Shown: positions 16,472-22,587 of the stretch, piece by piece
Numbering within the stretch: the first letter of the stretch is position 1
Layout: the number at the start of each line of letters is the position of its first letter
Source of the DNA: Paracoccaceae bacterium
Lineage (GTDB): Bacteria > Pseudomonadota > Alphaproteobacteria > Rhodobacterales > Rhodobacteraceae
Assembly (NCBI GenBank): GCA_022448925.1
Contig: JAKVCP010000009.1
Span: forward strand, 1-64,000
DNA length: 64,000 bases
Reading direction: 5' to 3'
Translations under genes and position numbers: made by a program
The notes under the pieces: model-generated
What the model saw: only the letters and a program-made list of their open reading frames with translations
What the model was told of the DNA's origin: nothing
Databases searched by the model: none

Positions 16472-16710
16472 CAGAACACCAACGCATTCACCTCATTCAG
16501 AACCAAGAAGCGCCCGCAGACACGAAATCTGTCCGTTTCGATGGGCAACGCCCCAGTGCGACAGCCAGGCCCATCACACTCCGCGTCACCGAACAAAAAA
16601 GACGAAATATCTTCCAAAAACCAAAGCAAAACCCTGCCATCAAGCCTCAGCGAAAAAGCCTGGGATCCTTTGTTACGGGTCCAGACCTTCATGCCTGCGG
16701 ATAAAATCAC
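16447..16710 (-). CDS. Possible small Cys-containing protein of unknown function
   Basis: An 87-codon open frame (GTG at 16710, or ATG 16692 for 81 codons). Its C-terminal half looks protein-like: a Cys/Gly segment ECDGPGCRTG, then FRVCGRFLVLNEVNALVFC and a final HSLRTPW. I do not recognise the family. It fills most of the 418-bp space between the FAD oxidoreductase and YggT and overlaps the 3' end of the former by 25 bp on the opposite strand. No clear ribosome-binding site is visible. It could equally be a chance frame. Confidence 0.3.
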   Translation of the reverse strand: MILSAGMKVWTRNKGSQAFSLRLDGRVLLWFLEDISSFLFGDAECDGPGCRTGALPIETDRFRVCGRFLVLNEVNALVFCHSLRTPW

Positions 16711-16889
16711 CAGGTGTCAGCACTGCACAGGTCCTGCAATATACAATCTCCGATCAATCGCGGGGCCGTGCTGGGTCTGCCAGCCAGAGTCCCTGCAAAA
16801 CAGACTGCCTGCACCCCCATTCATCTTTCTTCAAATACTCGAAAAATTTCTTCAAATACTCGAAAAAGACACCGGAAGCTTGTCGAGGA
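16472..16889. other. 418-bp gap between FAD oxidoreductase and yggT
   Basis: Relatively A-rich on the plus strand. It holds the uncertain minus-strand frame up to 16710 and the tandem 21-bp repeat at 16826-16867. No tRNA or clear promoter is seen. Confidence 0.6.
16826..16867 (-). repeat. Perfect tandem duplication of a 21-bp 3'-flank element after yggT
   Basis: Two identical 21-bp units abut at 16826-16846 and 16847-16867, each with the core TTCAAATACTCGAA, an imperfect palindrome. On the yggT strand they read TTCGAGTATTTGAA, about 25-65 nt after the stop codon. Elements of this look (GAGTATTTG...AAGATGAA) often sit behind genes in Rhodobacteraceae as far as I remember. The tandem copy is seen directly; the family-wide statement is from memory. 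Confidence 0.75.
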
Positions 16890-17177
16890 TCAGAAGAAAA
16901 ACCCTGCGTTGTTGGCCAGGATGATGCGCAGTGCATAAACACCGATAAGGGCGACCAATGGCGCAAAATCAATCCCGGACATGGGTGGCAAAACGCGCCT
17001 GATCGTTCGATACAACGGCTCAAGAATGCGGTTAAGCCCGTCCCAAAGTTGCGCCACCAACGGTTGACGCAAGTTCAAGACCTGAAAGTTGATGAGCCAG
17101 CTCATTATCACATGTGCAATGATGAAAAACCAGACAACGTCCAGTACCAACATCAGGATCTGAAACAAAGATTGCAT
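16890..17177 (-). CDS. yggT: YggT family integral membrane protein
   Basis: A 95-residue protein with two membrane helices (about 5-28 and 68-90) around a loop with the family segment LNRILEPLYRTIRRVLPPMSGIDFAP, the YggT signature. It sits in the inner membrane. Relatives are linked to osmotic tolerance and to cell division (SepF neighbourhood in Gram-positives). It appears monocistronic here, with the duplicated 21-bp element behind its stop codon. Confidence 0.92.
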   Translation of the reverse strand: MQSLFQILMLVLDVVWFFIIAHVIMSWLINFQVLNLRQPLVAQLWDGLNRILEPLYRTIRRVLPPMSGIDFAPLVALIGVYALRIILANNAGFFF

Positions 17178-17308
17178 CGCGCCAAGGTCCTTTCCATTGC
17201 GACTTTACAGACAGGTAAGCCCCCACAGGCCAAAGAACAAGAGTTCCGCAAGGTTGGGGTTGACGTGCCCCCTGCGCTAGGTCACCCACCCCCGGAAAGG
17301 AGCCCGCA

Positions 17309-17845
17309 ATGTACCCCTTCCTCCGCATGGCATTCAAGTTGTTCCGCAGTCGTCGCCAACCCGCGATCGGGCCATTGGACACACACATTTCACACCACAT
17401 CTGCTGGCCATGGGACATTGATCCCTGGTGCGAATTGAACAATGGCCGTACGCTGACGCTTTATGACCTTGGTCGACTGCCGATGGCGCGACGGTCAGGG
17501 CTGATCCGCTTGTTGATTAACAACAAATGGTCGATCACCATCGCTGGCGCATCAGTGAGATACCGGCGCCGCATACGCATGTTTGAACGCATCGAGATGA
17601 GATCCCGTGTCGTGGGCTGGGATGAACGGTTTATCTACATGGAGCAATCGATGTGGAAGCGCTCTGGTGACTGTGCAAACCATATCTTGTTGCGCAATGC
17701 AGTGACCAGCGCAGAGGGGATTGTGCCCCCGGATAAGGTCGCGCAGGCCTTTGAATTCAAAGGCCCCCCCCCGGGTCTGCCCGACTGGATCACCGCATGG
17801 ACCACAGCCGAGGCCCAGCGACCCTGGCCCCCAATGCAGGATTAA
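17309..17845 (+). CDS. Hot-dog fold thioesterase-like protein (4HBT_2/THEM6 type)
   Basis: A 178-residue protein. The early segment IDPWCELNNGRTLTLYDLGR matches the D-x-x-x-H/E-x-N-N-G-R pattern of acyl-CoA thioesterases of the 4HBT_2 group, whose catalytic Asp/Asn lie in this helix. Here the usual His is replaced by Glu (WCELNNGR), as is common in the THEM6-like branch, so activity is uncertain. AAAGGAG precedes ATG 17309 by 7 nt. It is followed 51 bp later by the MFS gene on the same strand. Confidence 0.7.
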   Translation: MYPFLRMAFKLFRSRRQPAIGPLDTHISHHICWPWDIDPWCELNNGRTLTLYDLGRLPMARRSGLIRLLINNKWSITIAGASVRYRRRIRMFERIEMRSRVVGWDERFIYMEQSMWKRSGDCANHILLRNAVTSAEGIVPPDKVAQAFEFKGPPPGLPDWITAWTTAEAQRPWPPMQD

Positions 17846-17896
17846 CTTGCCAGCTTTTGTCCCGTCAGTCATACCCAAAAGAAACCGGGGGACAGA

Positions 17897-19264
17897 ATGG
17901 CAGAGATATCATCGCGCAAGCGCATTTGGGGCTGGATGTTCTTTGACTGGGCACAGCAGCCGTATGCAACGCTGGGCCTGACATTCATTTTTGGCCCCTA
18001 CTTCGGCGCTGTGGCCGCGGATTGGTACATGGCGCAGGGGGTCAGTGAAACCGCCGCCAAAGCGCAGGCCCAAAGCCTTTGGGCCGGTGCGCAAACTGCC
18101 GCCGGCTGGGTGATCGCCATCACTGCACCTTTGGTGGGGGCATGGGCGGGCGCCTCTGGACGCAAGCGCCCTTTCTTTGTTGTTCTGACCTCGATCGCCA
18201 TTGTCTGCGCAGCTCTACTTTGGAACTTGCAGCCCGACGGCACTCAATTGATGTTCGTGCTTGCGGTATTCTGGATTGGCTTTGTCGCATCTGAAACAGC
18301 CTTCAACCTGAACAATGCGATTTTGCCGACCCTTGGCAGCACGGAAGAAGTGGGGCGCATCAGCGGCGGGGCCGCAGCTTTCGGGTATTGGGGCGGCGTG
18401 CTTTCGCTGTTTGTCATGCTGCTGTTTTTTGCCGAAAACGACACGGGCAAAACCCTGGTTGGACTGACCCCTGCATTGGGCCTCGATCCCGAAGCACGCG
18501 AGGGTACAAGAGCGGTCGGTCCGTTCATCGCAATATGGTTTGCGGTCTTCCTTGTTCCCTTTTTCATCTGGACCAAGGATCCTCCGACCAACGGAGAAAG
18601 GCCCCACTTCAAGGAAGTGCTTTCCCGCCTTTGGGACCGCATCCAGGACGTGTTTACGCGTAGATCTTACGCCAACTTCCTGATTGCCTCGATGTTTTAC
18701 CGCGACGGTCTGGGCGCGCTGTACAGCTTTGGCGGCTTTTATGCGCGGCTGGTGCTGGGCTGGGACATCATCCAAATTGGCATCTTTGGTATCATCGCGG
18801 CCATCGCCGCCGCCATTCTGACCTGGGCTGGCGGACTGGCTGATCAGCGGTTTGGCCCAAAGCCGGTGATCCGGCTCAGCTGTTGGGTGTTGATCGTTGT
18901 CAGCTTGATCATCGTTGGCATGTCCCGCGACAGCCTGTTCGGCCTTCCCTTGGCAGAGGGGTCTTCGCTTCCCGACGTGATCTTTTTCATCTGCGGGGCG
19001 ATCCTTGGCGGTGCGGGTGGTATCATTTATTCCGCCTCACGCTCAATGATGGTTCGGCATTGCACCTCCTCAGACGCAACCGAAGCCTTCGGTCTCTTTG
19101 CCTTGACGGGTCGTGTGACCTCATTCCTGGCGCCAGCATTGATCACGGTGTTCACCCTATGGACCGGCAGCAACCAGCTGGGGTTTCTTCCTGTTATCTT
19201 CCTTTTCCTTTTGGGTCTGGTACTCTTGCGGTGGGTCCACCCAGAAGGAGATCGGCCTGAATGA
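17897..19264 (+). CDS. MFS transporter, UMF1/Atg22 type
   Basis: A 455-residue membrane protein with about 12 hydrophobic segments. The N-terminus WGWMFFDWAQQPYATLGLTFIFGPYF is typical of the UMF1 (Atg22-like) branch of the major facilitator superfamily, and GAWAGASGRKRPF is the MFS loop 2-3 motif. The substrate is unknown; Atg22 exports amino acids from the yeast vacuole, but this cannot be transferred. Its last codons overlap the mepA start as ATGA (19261-19264), and mepA uses AAGGAG inside this gene as its ribosome site. The link to a murein hydrolase suggests import of wall fragments, as inference. Confidence 0.88.
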   Translation: MAEISSRKRIWGWMFFDWAQQPYATLGLTFIFGPYFGAVAADWYMAQGVSETAAKAQAQSLWAGAQTAAGWVIAITAPLVGAWAGASGRKRPFFVVLTSIAIVCAALLWNLQPDGTQLMFVLAVFWIGFVASETAFNLNNAILPTLGSTEEVGRISGGAAAFGYWGGVLSLFVMLLFFAENDTGKTLVGLTPALGLDPEAREGTRAVGPFIAIWFAVFLVPFFIWTKDPPTNGERPHFKEVLSRLWDRIQDVFTRRSYANFLIASMFYRDGLGALYSFGGFYARLVLGWDIIQIGIFGIIAAIAAAILTWAGGLADQRFGPKPVIRLSCWVLIVVSLIIVGMSRDSLFGLPLAEGSSLPDVIFFICGAILGGAGGIIYSASRSMMVRHCTSSDATEAFGLFALTGRVTSFLAPALITVFTLWTGSNQLGFLPVIFLFLLGLVLLRWVHPEGDRPE

Positions 19265-20163
19265 AAATACTGGTTCGGGGGGCGATCCTCGCCGCTGGTC
19301 TGGCCAGCGGTGGTCTGGCGCAGGCGGTTGATCCGCTGGTGGTGGCCACCAAAGAGGTCGAGGCAAGGCATCTTTTTGTGGCCCGGACAACCGGCTCGCA
19401 GCAAAAGCCACAGGCGATTGGCAGCTATGCACGCGGTTGCCTTGCCGGCGGGGTCGAACTGGCCGAAAACGGCCCGACCTGGCAGGCCATGCGGCTCAGC
19501 CGAAACCGCAACTGGGGCCACCCGGTGCTGATCGATTTTGTCAAGACACTGTCGCAAACCGCGGCCAAGCAAGAAGGCTGGGCCGGATTGTACGTCGGCG
19601 ACATGAGCCAACCGCGTGGCGGCCCGATGCTGACAGGACACCGCAGCCACCAGATCGGTCTGGATGTCGACATCTGGATGCTGCCACCCAAGCGCCTGAA
19701 CCTGACCCGATCTGAGCGTGAAAACCTGTCGTCTATTTCAACCCGGCGGATGCAGGGGGCCTTCGTGAACGAAAACTGGACGCGTGGGCACCACAACGTG
19801 CTGAAAGCGGCCGCCAAGGATCCCAGGGTAGCGCGTATTTTTGTTTTTCCCGGTGCCAAGGTGCAGATGTGCAAAGACGCCAAGGGCAACCGCGCGTGGT
19901 TGCGCAAGATCCGGCCCTGGCATGGGCATCACTATCATTTTCACGTGCGGCTCAAATGTCCTTGGGGTGCCAGATCCTGCACCAACCAAAAAAACCCACC
20001 CCGCGGCGATGGCTGCGCGGATGCCCAAAAATGGGTTGATGACATTCTGACACCACCAGAACCAAAAAGCACTGGCACACCCCAGCCAGTCTCAAAGCAC
20101 CCGCGTCACTTCGTTCTCACAGATTTGCCACAGCAATGCACCGCCGTTTTAAACTCGCGCTAA
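19261..20163 (+). CDS. mepA: Penicillin-insensitive murein endopeptidase
   Basis: A 300-residue exported protein with signal peptide [22 protein letters not shown]. The LAS-type metallopeptidase core has zinc ligands in [14 protein letters not shown] and in HYHFHVRL, and several paired cysteines typical of MepA ([25 protein letters not shown]). It cuts D-Ala-meso-DAP cross-links in peptidoglycan. It is translationally coupled to the MFS transporter upstream and overlaps the next gene by 28 bp, so all three are probably one operon. The C-terminal 40 residues after the catalytic core are proline-rich and variable. Confidence 0.95.
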   Translation: MKILVRGAILAAGLASGGLAQAVDPLVVATKEVEARHLFVARTTGSQQKPQAIGSYARGCLAGGVELAENGPTWQAMRLSRNRNWGHPVLIDFVKTLSQTAAKQEGWAGLYVGDMSQPRGGPMLTGHRSHQIGLDVDIWMLPPKRLNLTRSERENLSSISTRRMQGAFVNENWTRGHHNVLKAAAKDPRVARIFVFPGAKVQMCKDAKGNRAWLRKIRPWHGHHYHFHVRLKCPWGARSCTNQKNPPRGDGCADAQKWVDDILTPPEPKSTGTPQPVSKHPRHFVLTDLPQQCTAVLNSR

Positions 20164-21029
20164 GCGCTCTTGTTCTTGTGTCGCTATGCCCCGCCGGCGA
20201 CGCAGGCCCGGTCGGCAAAGCACGCTTTCTGGGCGCATTTGTCTGGCCCCGCGACAGCCATGAACTGGGGGGATTTTCCGGGTTGGAACTGGATGAGACA
20301 GGCACCCGTTTGACGGCAATCAGTGACCGCGGCAGCATCGTCCATGCAACCGTCTTGCGCGGCGATCCCGTCATCAAGGACGTCAAGGTGCAATCCGTCG
20401 CTCACCTGAAAGATCCTCAGGGCCAGAGTGTCAGCGGCAAACGCCATGACGCCGAGGGACTTGCCATCCGAACGGACGGCAGAACCCTTGTATCGTTTGA
20501 GGGGCTGCACAGGGTCTGGGCCTATATCACGCCCGAAGCCGCCGCCTGGCTGCCCCGCGCCGAGGCCTTCAAGTCACTTGAAACCAATTCCGGTCTTGAG
20601 GCACTGGCCGTTGATCGTCGCAACTGGCTTTATGCGATCCCCGAACGCTCTGGTCAGGTGACGCGGCCTTTTCCGGTCTGGCGTTACAAGAGCGGGGTCT
20701 GGGAGATCGCATTCGAAATCTCCCGCAAGGGGGGGTTTTTGCCAGTGGGCGCTGATTTCGGACCCGACGGCGCCCTGTATGTGCTAGAGCGGCTGTTCAC
20801 TGGATTTGCCTTCAAAAGCCGGGTGCGCCGCTTTTGGCTGGAAGGCGCAAAAGCCGGCATGGAAGAGGAATTGTTGACCACCAGACTTGGCACTCATGAC
20901 AATCTTGAAGGCATCGCAGTCTGGCAAGACCCCAGCAACCAGATCCGGCTGACCATGATTTCGGATGACAATTTCGTCAGGTTTCAACGCACTGAACTGG
21001 TGGAATATGTTCTGCCGCCCGAAGAATGA
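20136..21029 (+). CDS. Secreted esterase-like/phytase-like beta-propeller protein
   Basis: A 297-residue protein with signal peptide [23 protein letters not shown]. The repeats [41 protein letters not shown] and [16 protein letters not shown], with a late NLEGIAVWQ, match the 'esterase-like activity of phytase' (Phytase-like, PF13449) family, a periplasmic or secreted beta-propeller. The true substrate is unknown. It starts inside the end of mepA (28-bp overlap), so it is cotranscribed with mepA and the MFS transporter. Confidence 0.85.
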   Translation: MHRRFKLALSALVLVSLCPAGDAGPVGKARFLGAFVWPRDSHELGGFSGLELDETGTRLTAISDRGSIVHATVLRGDPVIKDVKVQSVAHLKDPQGQSVSGKRHDAEGLAIRTDGRTLVSFEGLHRVWAYITPEAAAWLPRAEAFKSLETNSGLEALAVDRRNWLYAIPERSGQVTRPFPVWRYKSGVWEIAFEISRKGGFLPVGADFGPDGALYVLERLFTGFAFKSRVRRFWLEGAKAGMEEELLTTRLGTHDNLEGIAVWQDPSNQIRLTMISDDNFVRFQRTELVEYVLPPEE

Positions 21030-21076
21030 CTGCAAAGAACAGTCTTGATCCAGCGCGCCCTGACGACTAAAAGCCG

Positions 21077-21122
21077 CCCGTTCCATCAGGGAACCAAGTC
21101 GCCGCTACCTTGACAAAACGGG
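21077..21122 (+). promoter_or_regulatory. Leader of yhhQ with two mutually exclusive stems
   Basis: GTTCC (21080-21084) can pair with GGAAC (21090-21094), or CCCGTT (21077-21082) with AACGGG (21117-21122), which ends 7 nt before the yhhQ ATG where no good ribosome site exists. The two stems share GTT and exclude each other. The sequence does not match the preQ1-I consensus known in front of such transporters. Confidence 0.3.
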
Positions 21123-21129
21123 TTATAAA

Positions 21130-21771
21130 ATGACTACGAAATATCTTCCCGGCATTCTTGCCATGGCCGCCATCGTTGTGGCCTCAAACATCCTGGTACA
21201 GTTCCTTTTCGGAAACTGGCTGACCTGGGGTGCTTTCACCTATCCGCTCGCGTTCCTTGTCACCGATCTGATGAACCGCATCTACGGGACCGCCGCCGCA
21301 CGGCGCGTGGTGTTTACCGGTTTCGTCGCCGGGGTCATCTGTTCCTTGATCGGCACCCAGATCATGTTGCAGGGGGACGGGTTCACCTATCCGGCCGTCA
21401 CGCTGCGCATTGCCATCGGTTCAGGACTGGCGTTCTTGACCGCACAGCTTCTGGACGTGGCGATTTTTGATCGTCTGCGTGACGGTGCCTGGTGGCGTGC
21501 GCCACTGGCCTCGACGCTGATTGGGTCCAGTATCGACACAGCCCTGTTCTTTACCATTGCGTTCTCGGCAGGCCTTAGCTGGCTTGAACCGGCCAATGAC
21601 GTGTCCTGGGCCGGGGAAATCCTGCCGCTGATCGGCTTCGGGCCTGACGCACCGCTTTGGGTTTCGCTTGCTGTCGCCGATTGGATGGTCAAGCTGTGCC
21701 TCGCTTTGGTTGCCCTTGTGCCATTCCGTTTGATTGTTTTGCGGGCACTTGGGGCTGCACCGGCCAGCTGA
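21130..21771 (+). CDS. yhhQ: Queuosine precursor transporter, YhhQ/VUT family
   Basis: A 213-residue inner-membrane protein with about six helices. FTYPLAFLVTDLMNRIYG is the family signature, and the central GSSIDTALFFTIAFSAG and late SLAVADWMVKLCLAL are also typical of COG1738 proteins. E. coli YhhQ takes up the queuosine precursors preQ0 and preQ1 used for tRNA wobble-base modification. It lies alone between the phytase-like gene and the structured arfB leader. The ribosome-binding site is weak, and possible alternative stems precede it. Confidence 0.9.
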   Translation: MTTKYLPGILAMAAIVVASNILVQFLFGNWLTWGAFTYPLAFLVTDLMNRIYGTAAARRVVFTGFVAGVICSLIGTQIMLQGDGFTYPAVTLRIAIGSGLAFLTAQLLDVAIFDRLRDGAWWRAPLASTLIGSSIDTALFFTIAFSAGLSWLEPANDVSWAGEILPLIGFGPDAPLWVSLAVADWMVKLCLALVALVPFRLIVLRALGAAPAS

Positions 21772-21783
21772 CCACAACATTTT

Positions 21784-21813
21784 GTTTTGCGAACCGTCAA
21801 AGCTGTGCAAAAC
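21784..21813. repeat. 7-bp inverted repeat between yhhQ and the arfB leader
   Basis: GTTTTGC (21784-21790) and GCAAAAC (21807-21813) are perfect inverted copies separated by 16 nt, just after the yhhQ stop. They could be a weak terminator stem or an operator for the promoter of the following leader. Confidence 0.35.
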
Positions 21814-21849
21814 TAAAGGTGGTTTCAACAAACGAAAGGAGGTGATCCA

Positions 21850-21906
21850 GTGTCTAGAGCGTCATTGGAGAAAGGTGTCGGAACAGTTCGGGAGACCCGC
21901 TTCTAG
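21850..21906 (+). CDS. Possible 18-residue leader peptide before arfB
   Basis: GTG at 21850 opens MSRASLEKGVGTVRETRF and ends at TAG 21906. AGGAGG lies 7 nt upstream at ideal distance, inside the 17-nt stretch complementary to 16S rRNA, giving an extremely strong ribosome site for such a short frame. The peptide has no run of one amino acid, so it is not a classical amino-acid attenuator. Its codons lie in the 5' half of the folded leader, so ribosomes on it would break the closing stem. It could be chance, because the same bases also form the RNA structure. Confidence 0.35.
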   Translation: MSRASLEKGVGTVRETRF

Positions 21907-21977
21907 GGCAATCCCATTGGGGTGAAACCCCCGAATTGGCACTGGTCTAACCGACCCCGCCTCCGATAAGTCTCGTA

Positions 21978-22008
21978 GGGCCGCCTTATTTGGCGGCCCT
22001 ATCTTGTT
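21978..22008 (+). terminator. GC-rich hairpin 22 nt before the arfB start
   Basis: GGGCCGCC (21978-21985), loop TTATTT, GGCGGCCC (21992-21999), then the T-rich TATCTTGTT. This is an intrinsic-terminator-like hairpin with a broken T-run. The 22 nt left before the arfB ATG cannot hold a promoter, so arfB transcripts must read through it or start within the leader. Confidence 0.6.
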
Positions 22009-22021
22009 ACAAGGCGACCCC

Positions 22022-22438
22022 ATGCTGCACATCAACGATCAGATCTCTATTGCGGATTGGGAATTGACCGAACAATTCATCCGCGCGTCGGGGCCTGGCG
22101 GGCAGAACGTGAACAAGGTCTCTACCGCAGTGGAACTTCGCTTTGAGGCCGCGCGCTCGCCGCATCTGAGTGACCCAGTCAAGGCGCGGCTGAAGCGTCT
22201 GGCAGGACGGCGCTGGACACGAGAGGGCACGCTTGTATTGCACGTCGATGAAACCCGAAGCCAGGCACGAAATCGGGATTTGGCCCGTGAGAGACTGGCG
22301 GAGTTGATCCGAAAAGCGCTGATTGCACCAAAACGCAGAGTTCCGACCAAACCAAGTTTCGGGGCCAAGCAAAGGCGCTTGAAGGCCAAGAAGGTGCGCA
22401 GTGAGGTCAAATCCCTACGCGGCAAGGTCGACGAGTGA
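22022..22438 (+). CDS. arfB: Alternative ribosome-rescue peptidyl-tRNA hydrolase ArfB
   Basis: A 138-residue protein with the catalytic GGQ in ASGPGGQNVNKVSTAVEL (about residues 22-39) and the basic C-terminal tail (many KAK/KKVR residues) that enters the empty mRNA channel. It frees ribosomes stalled without a stop codon by hydrolysing the peptidyl-tRNA, as a backup or parallel to tmRNA. ATG 22022 is chosen because it begins MLHINDQISI like other ArfB proteins; TTG 22004 in frame would lie in the terminator tail. It follows the structured leader with 16S complementarity, which may couple its synthesis to the state of translation. Confidence 0.94.
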   Translation: MLHINDQISIADWELTEQFIRASGPGGQNVNKVSTAVELRFEAARSPHLSDPVKARLKRLAGRRWTREGTLVLHVDETRSQARNRDLARERLAELIRKALIAPKRRVPTKPSFGAKQRRLKAKKVRSEVKSLRGKVDE

Positions 22439-22523
22439 CAAATTTAGCGCGCTGCGGTACACTCAACTCACGCGCGAATGGCCCCCATTTGACGTGATTC
22501 TTGTCAGCCAAATCGGCGGCCCC

Positions 22524-22540
22524 AAAAAAGTCTGACGACT
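22524..22540 (-). terminator. Weak terminator candidate after glgB
   Basis: On the minus strand, a short AGTC-GTCA-GACT hairpin is followed by six T. It lies about 50 nt behind the glgB stop and could end the glycogen operon, but the stem is only four base pairs. Confidence 0.3.
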
Positions 22541-22587
22541 CAAAGCGCTGGGATCGGGTTCAGAGATCTGTCGAAAACGACGCCAAT

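Larger units (their letters stand above)
21834..22008 (+). ncRNA. Structured leader RNA with 17-nt complement to the 16S rRNA 3' tail, upstream of arfB
   Basis: GAAAGGAGGTGATCCAG (21834-21850) is an exact complement of the expected 3' end of bacterial 16S rRNA. A closing stem CCAGTGTC (21847-21854) / GGCACTGG (21938-21945) follows, enclosing hairpins CGGG-AGA-CCCG (21889-21899) and GGGG-TGAAA-CCCC (21919-21931). CCTCC (21960-21964) can pair with the GGAGG at 21838-21842. A GC-rich hairpin (21978-21999) closes the region 22 nt before arfB. I know no named RNA family for it. It may be a leader attenuator or a free small RNA. Confidence 0.55.

Noticed and set aside
21077-21122. preQ1-I riboswitch before yhhQ.
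   Set aside because: The A-rich tail and the short H-type pseudoknot spacing of preQ1-I are absent; kept only as a leader with alternative stems.
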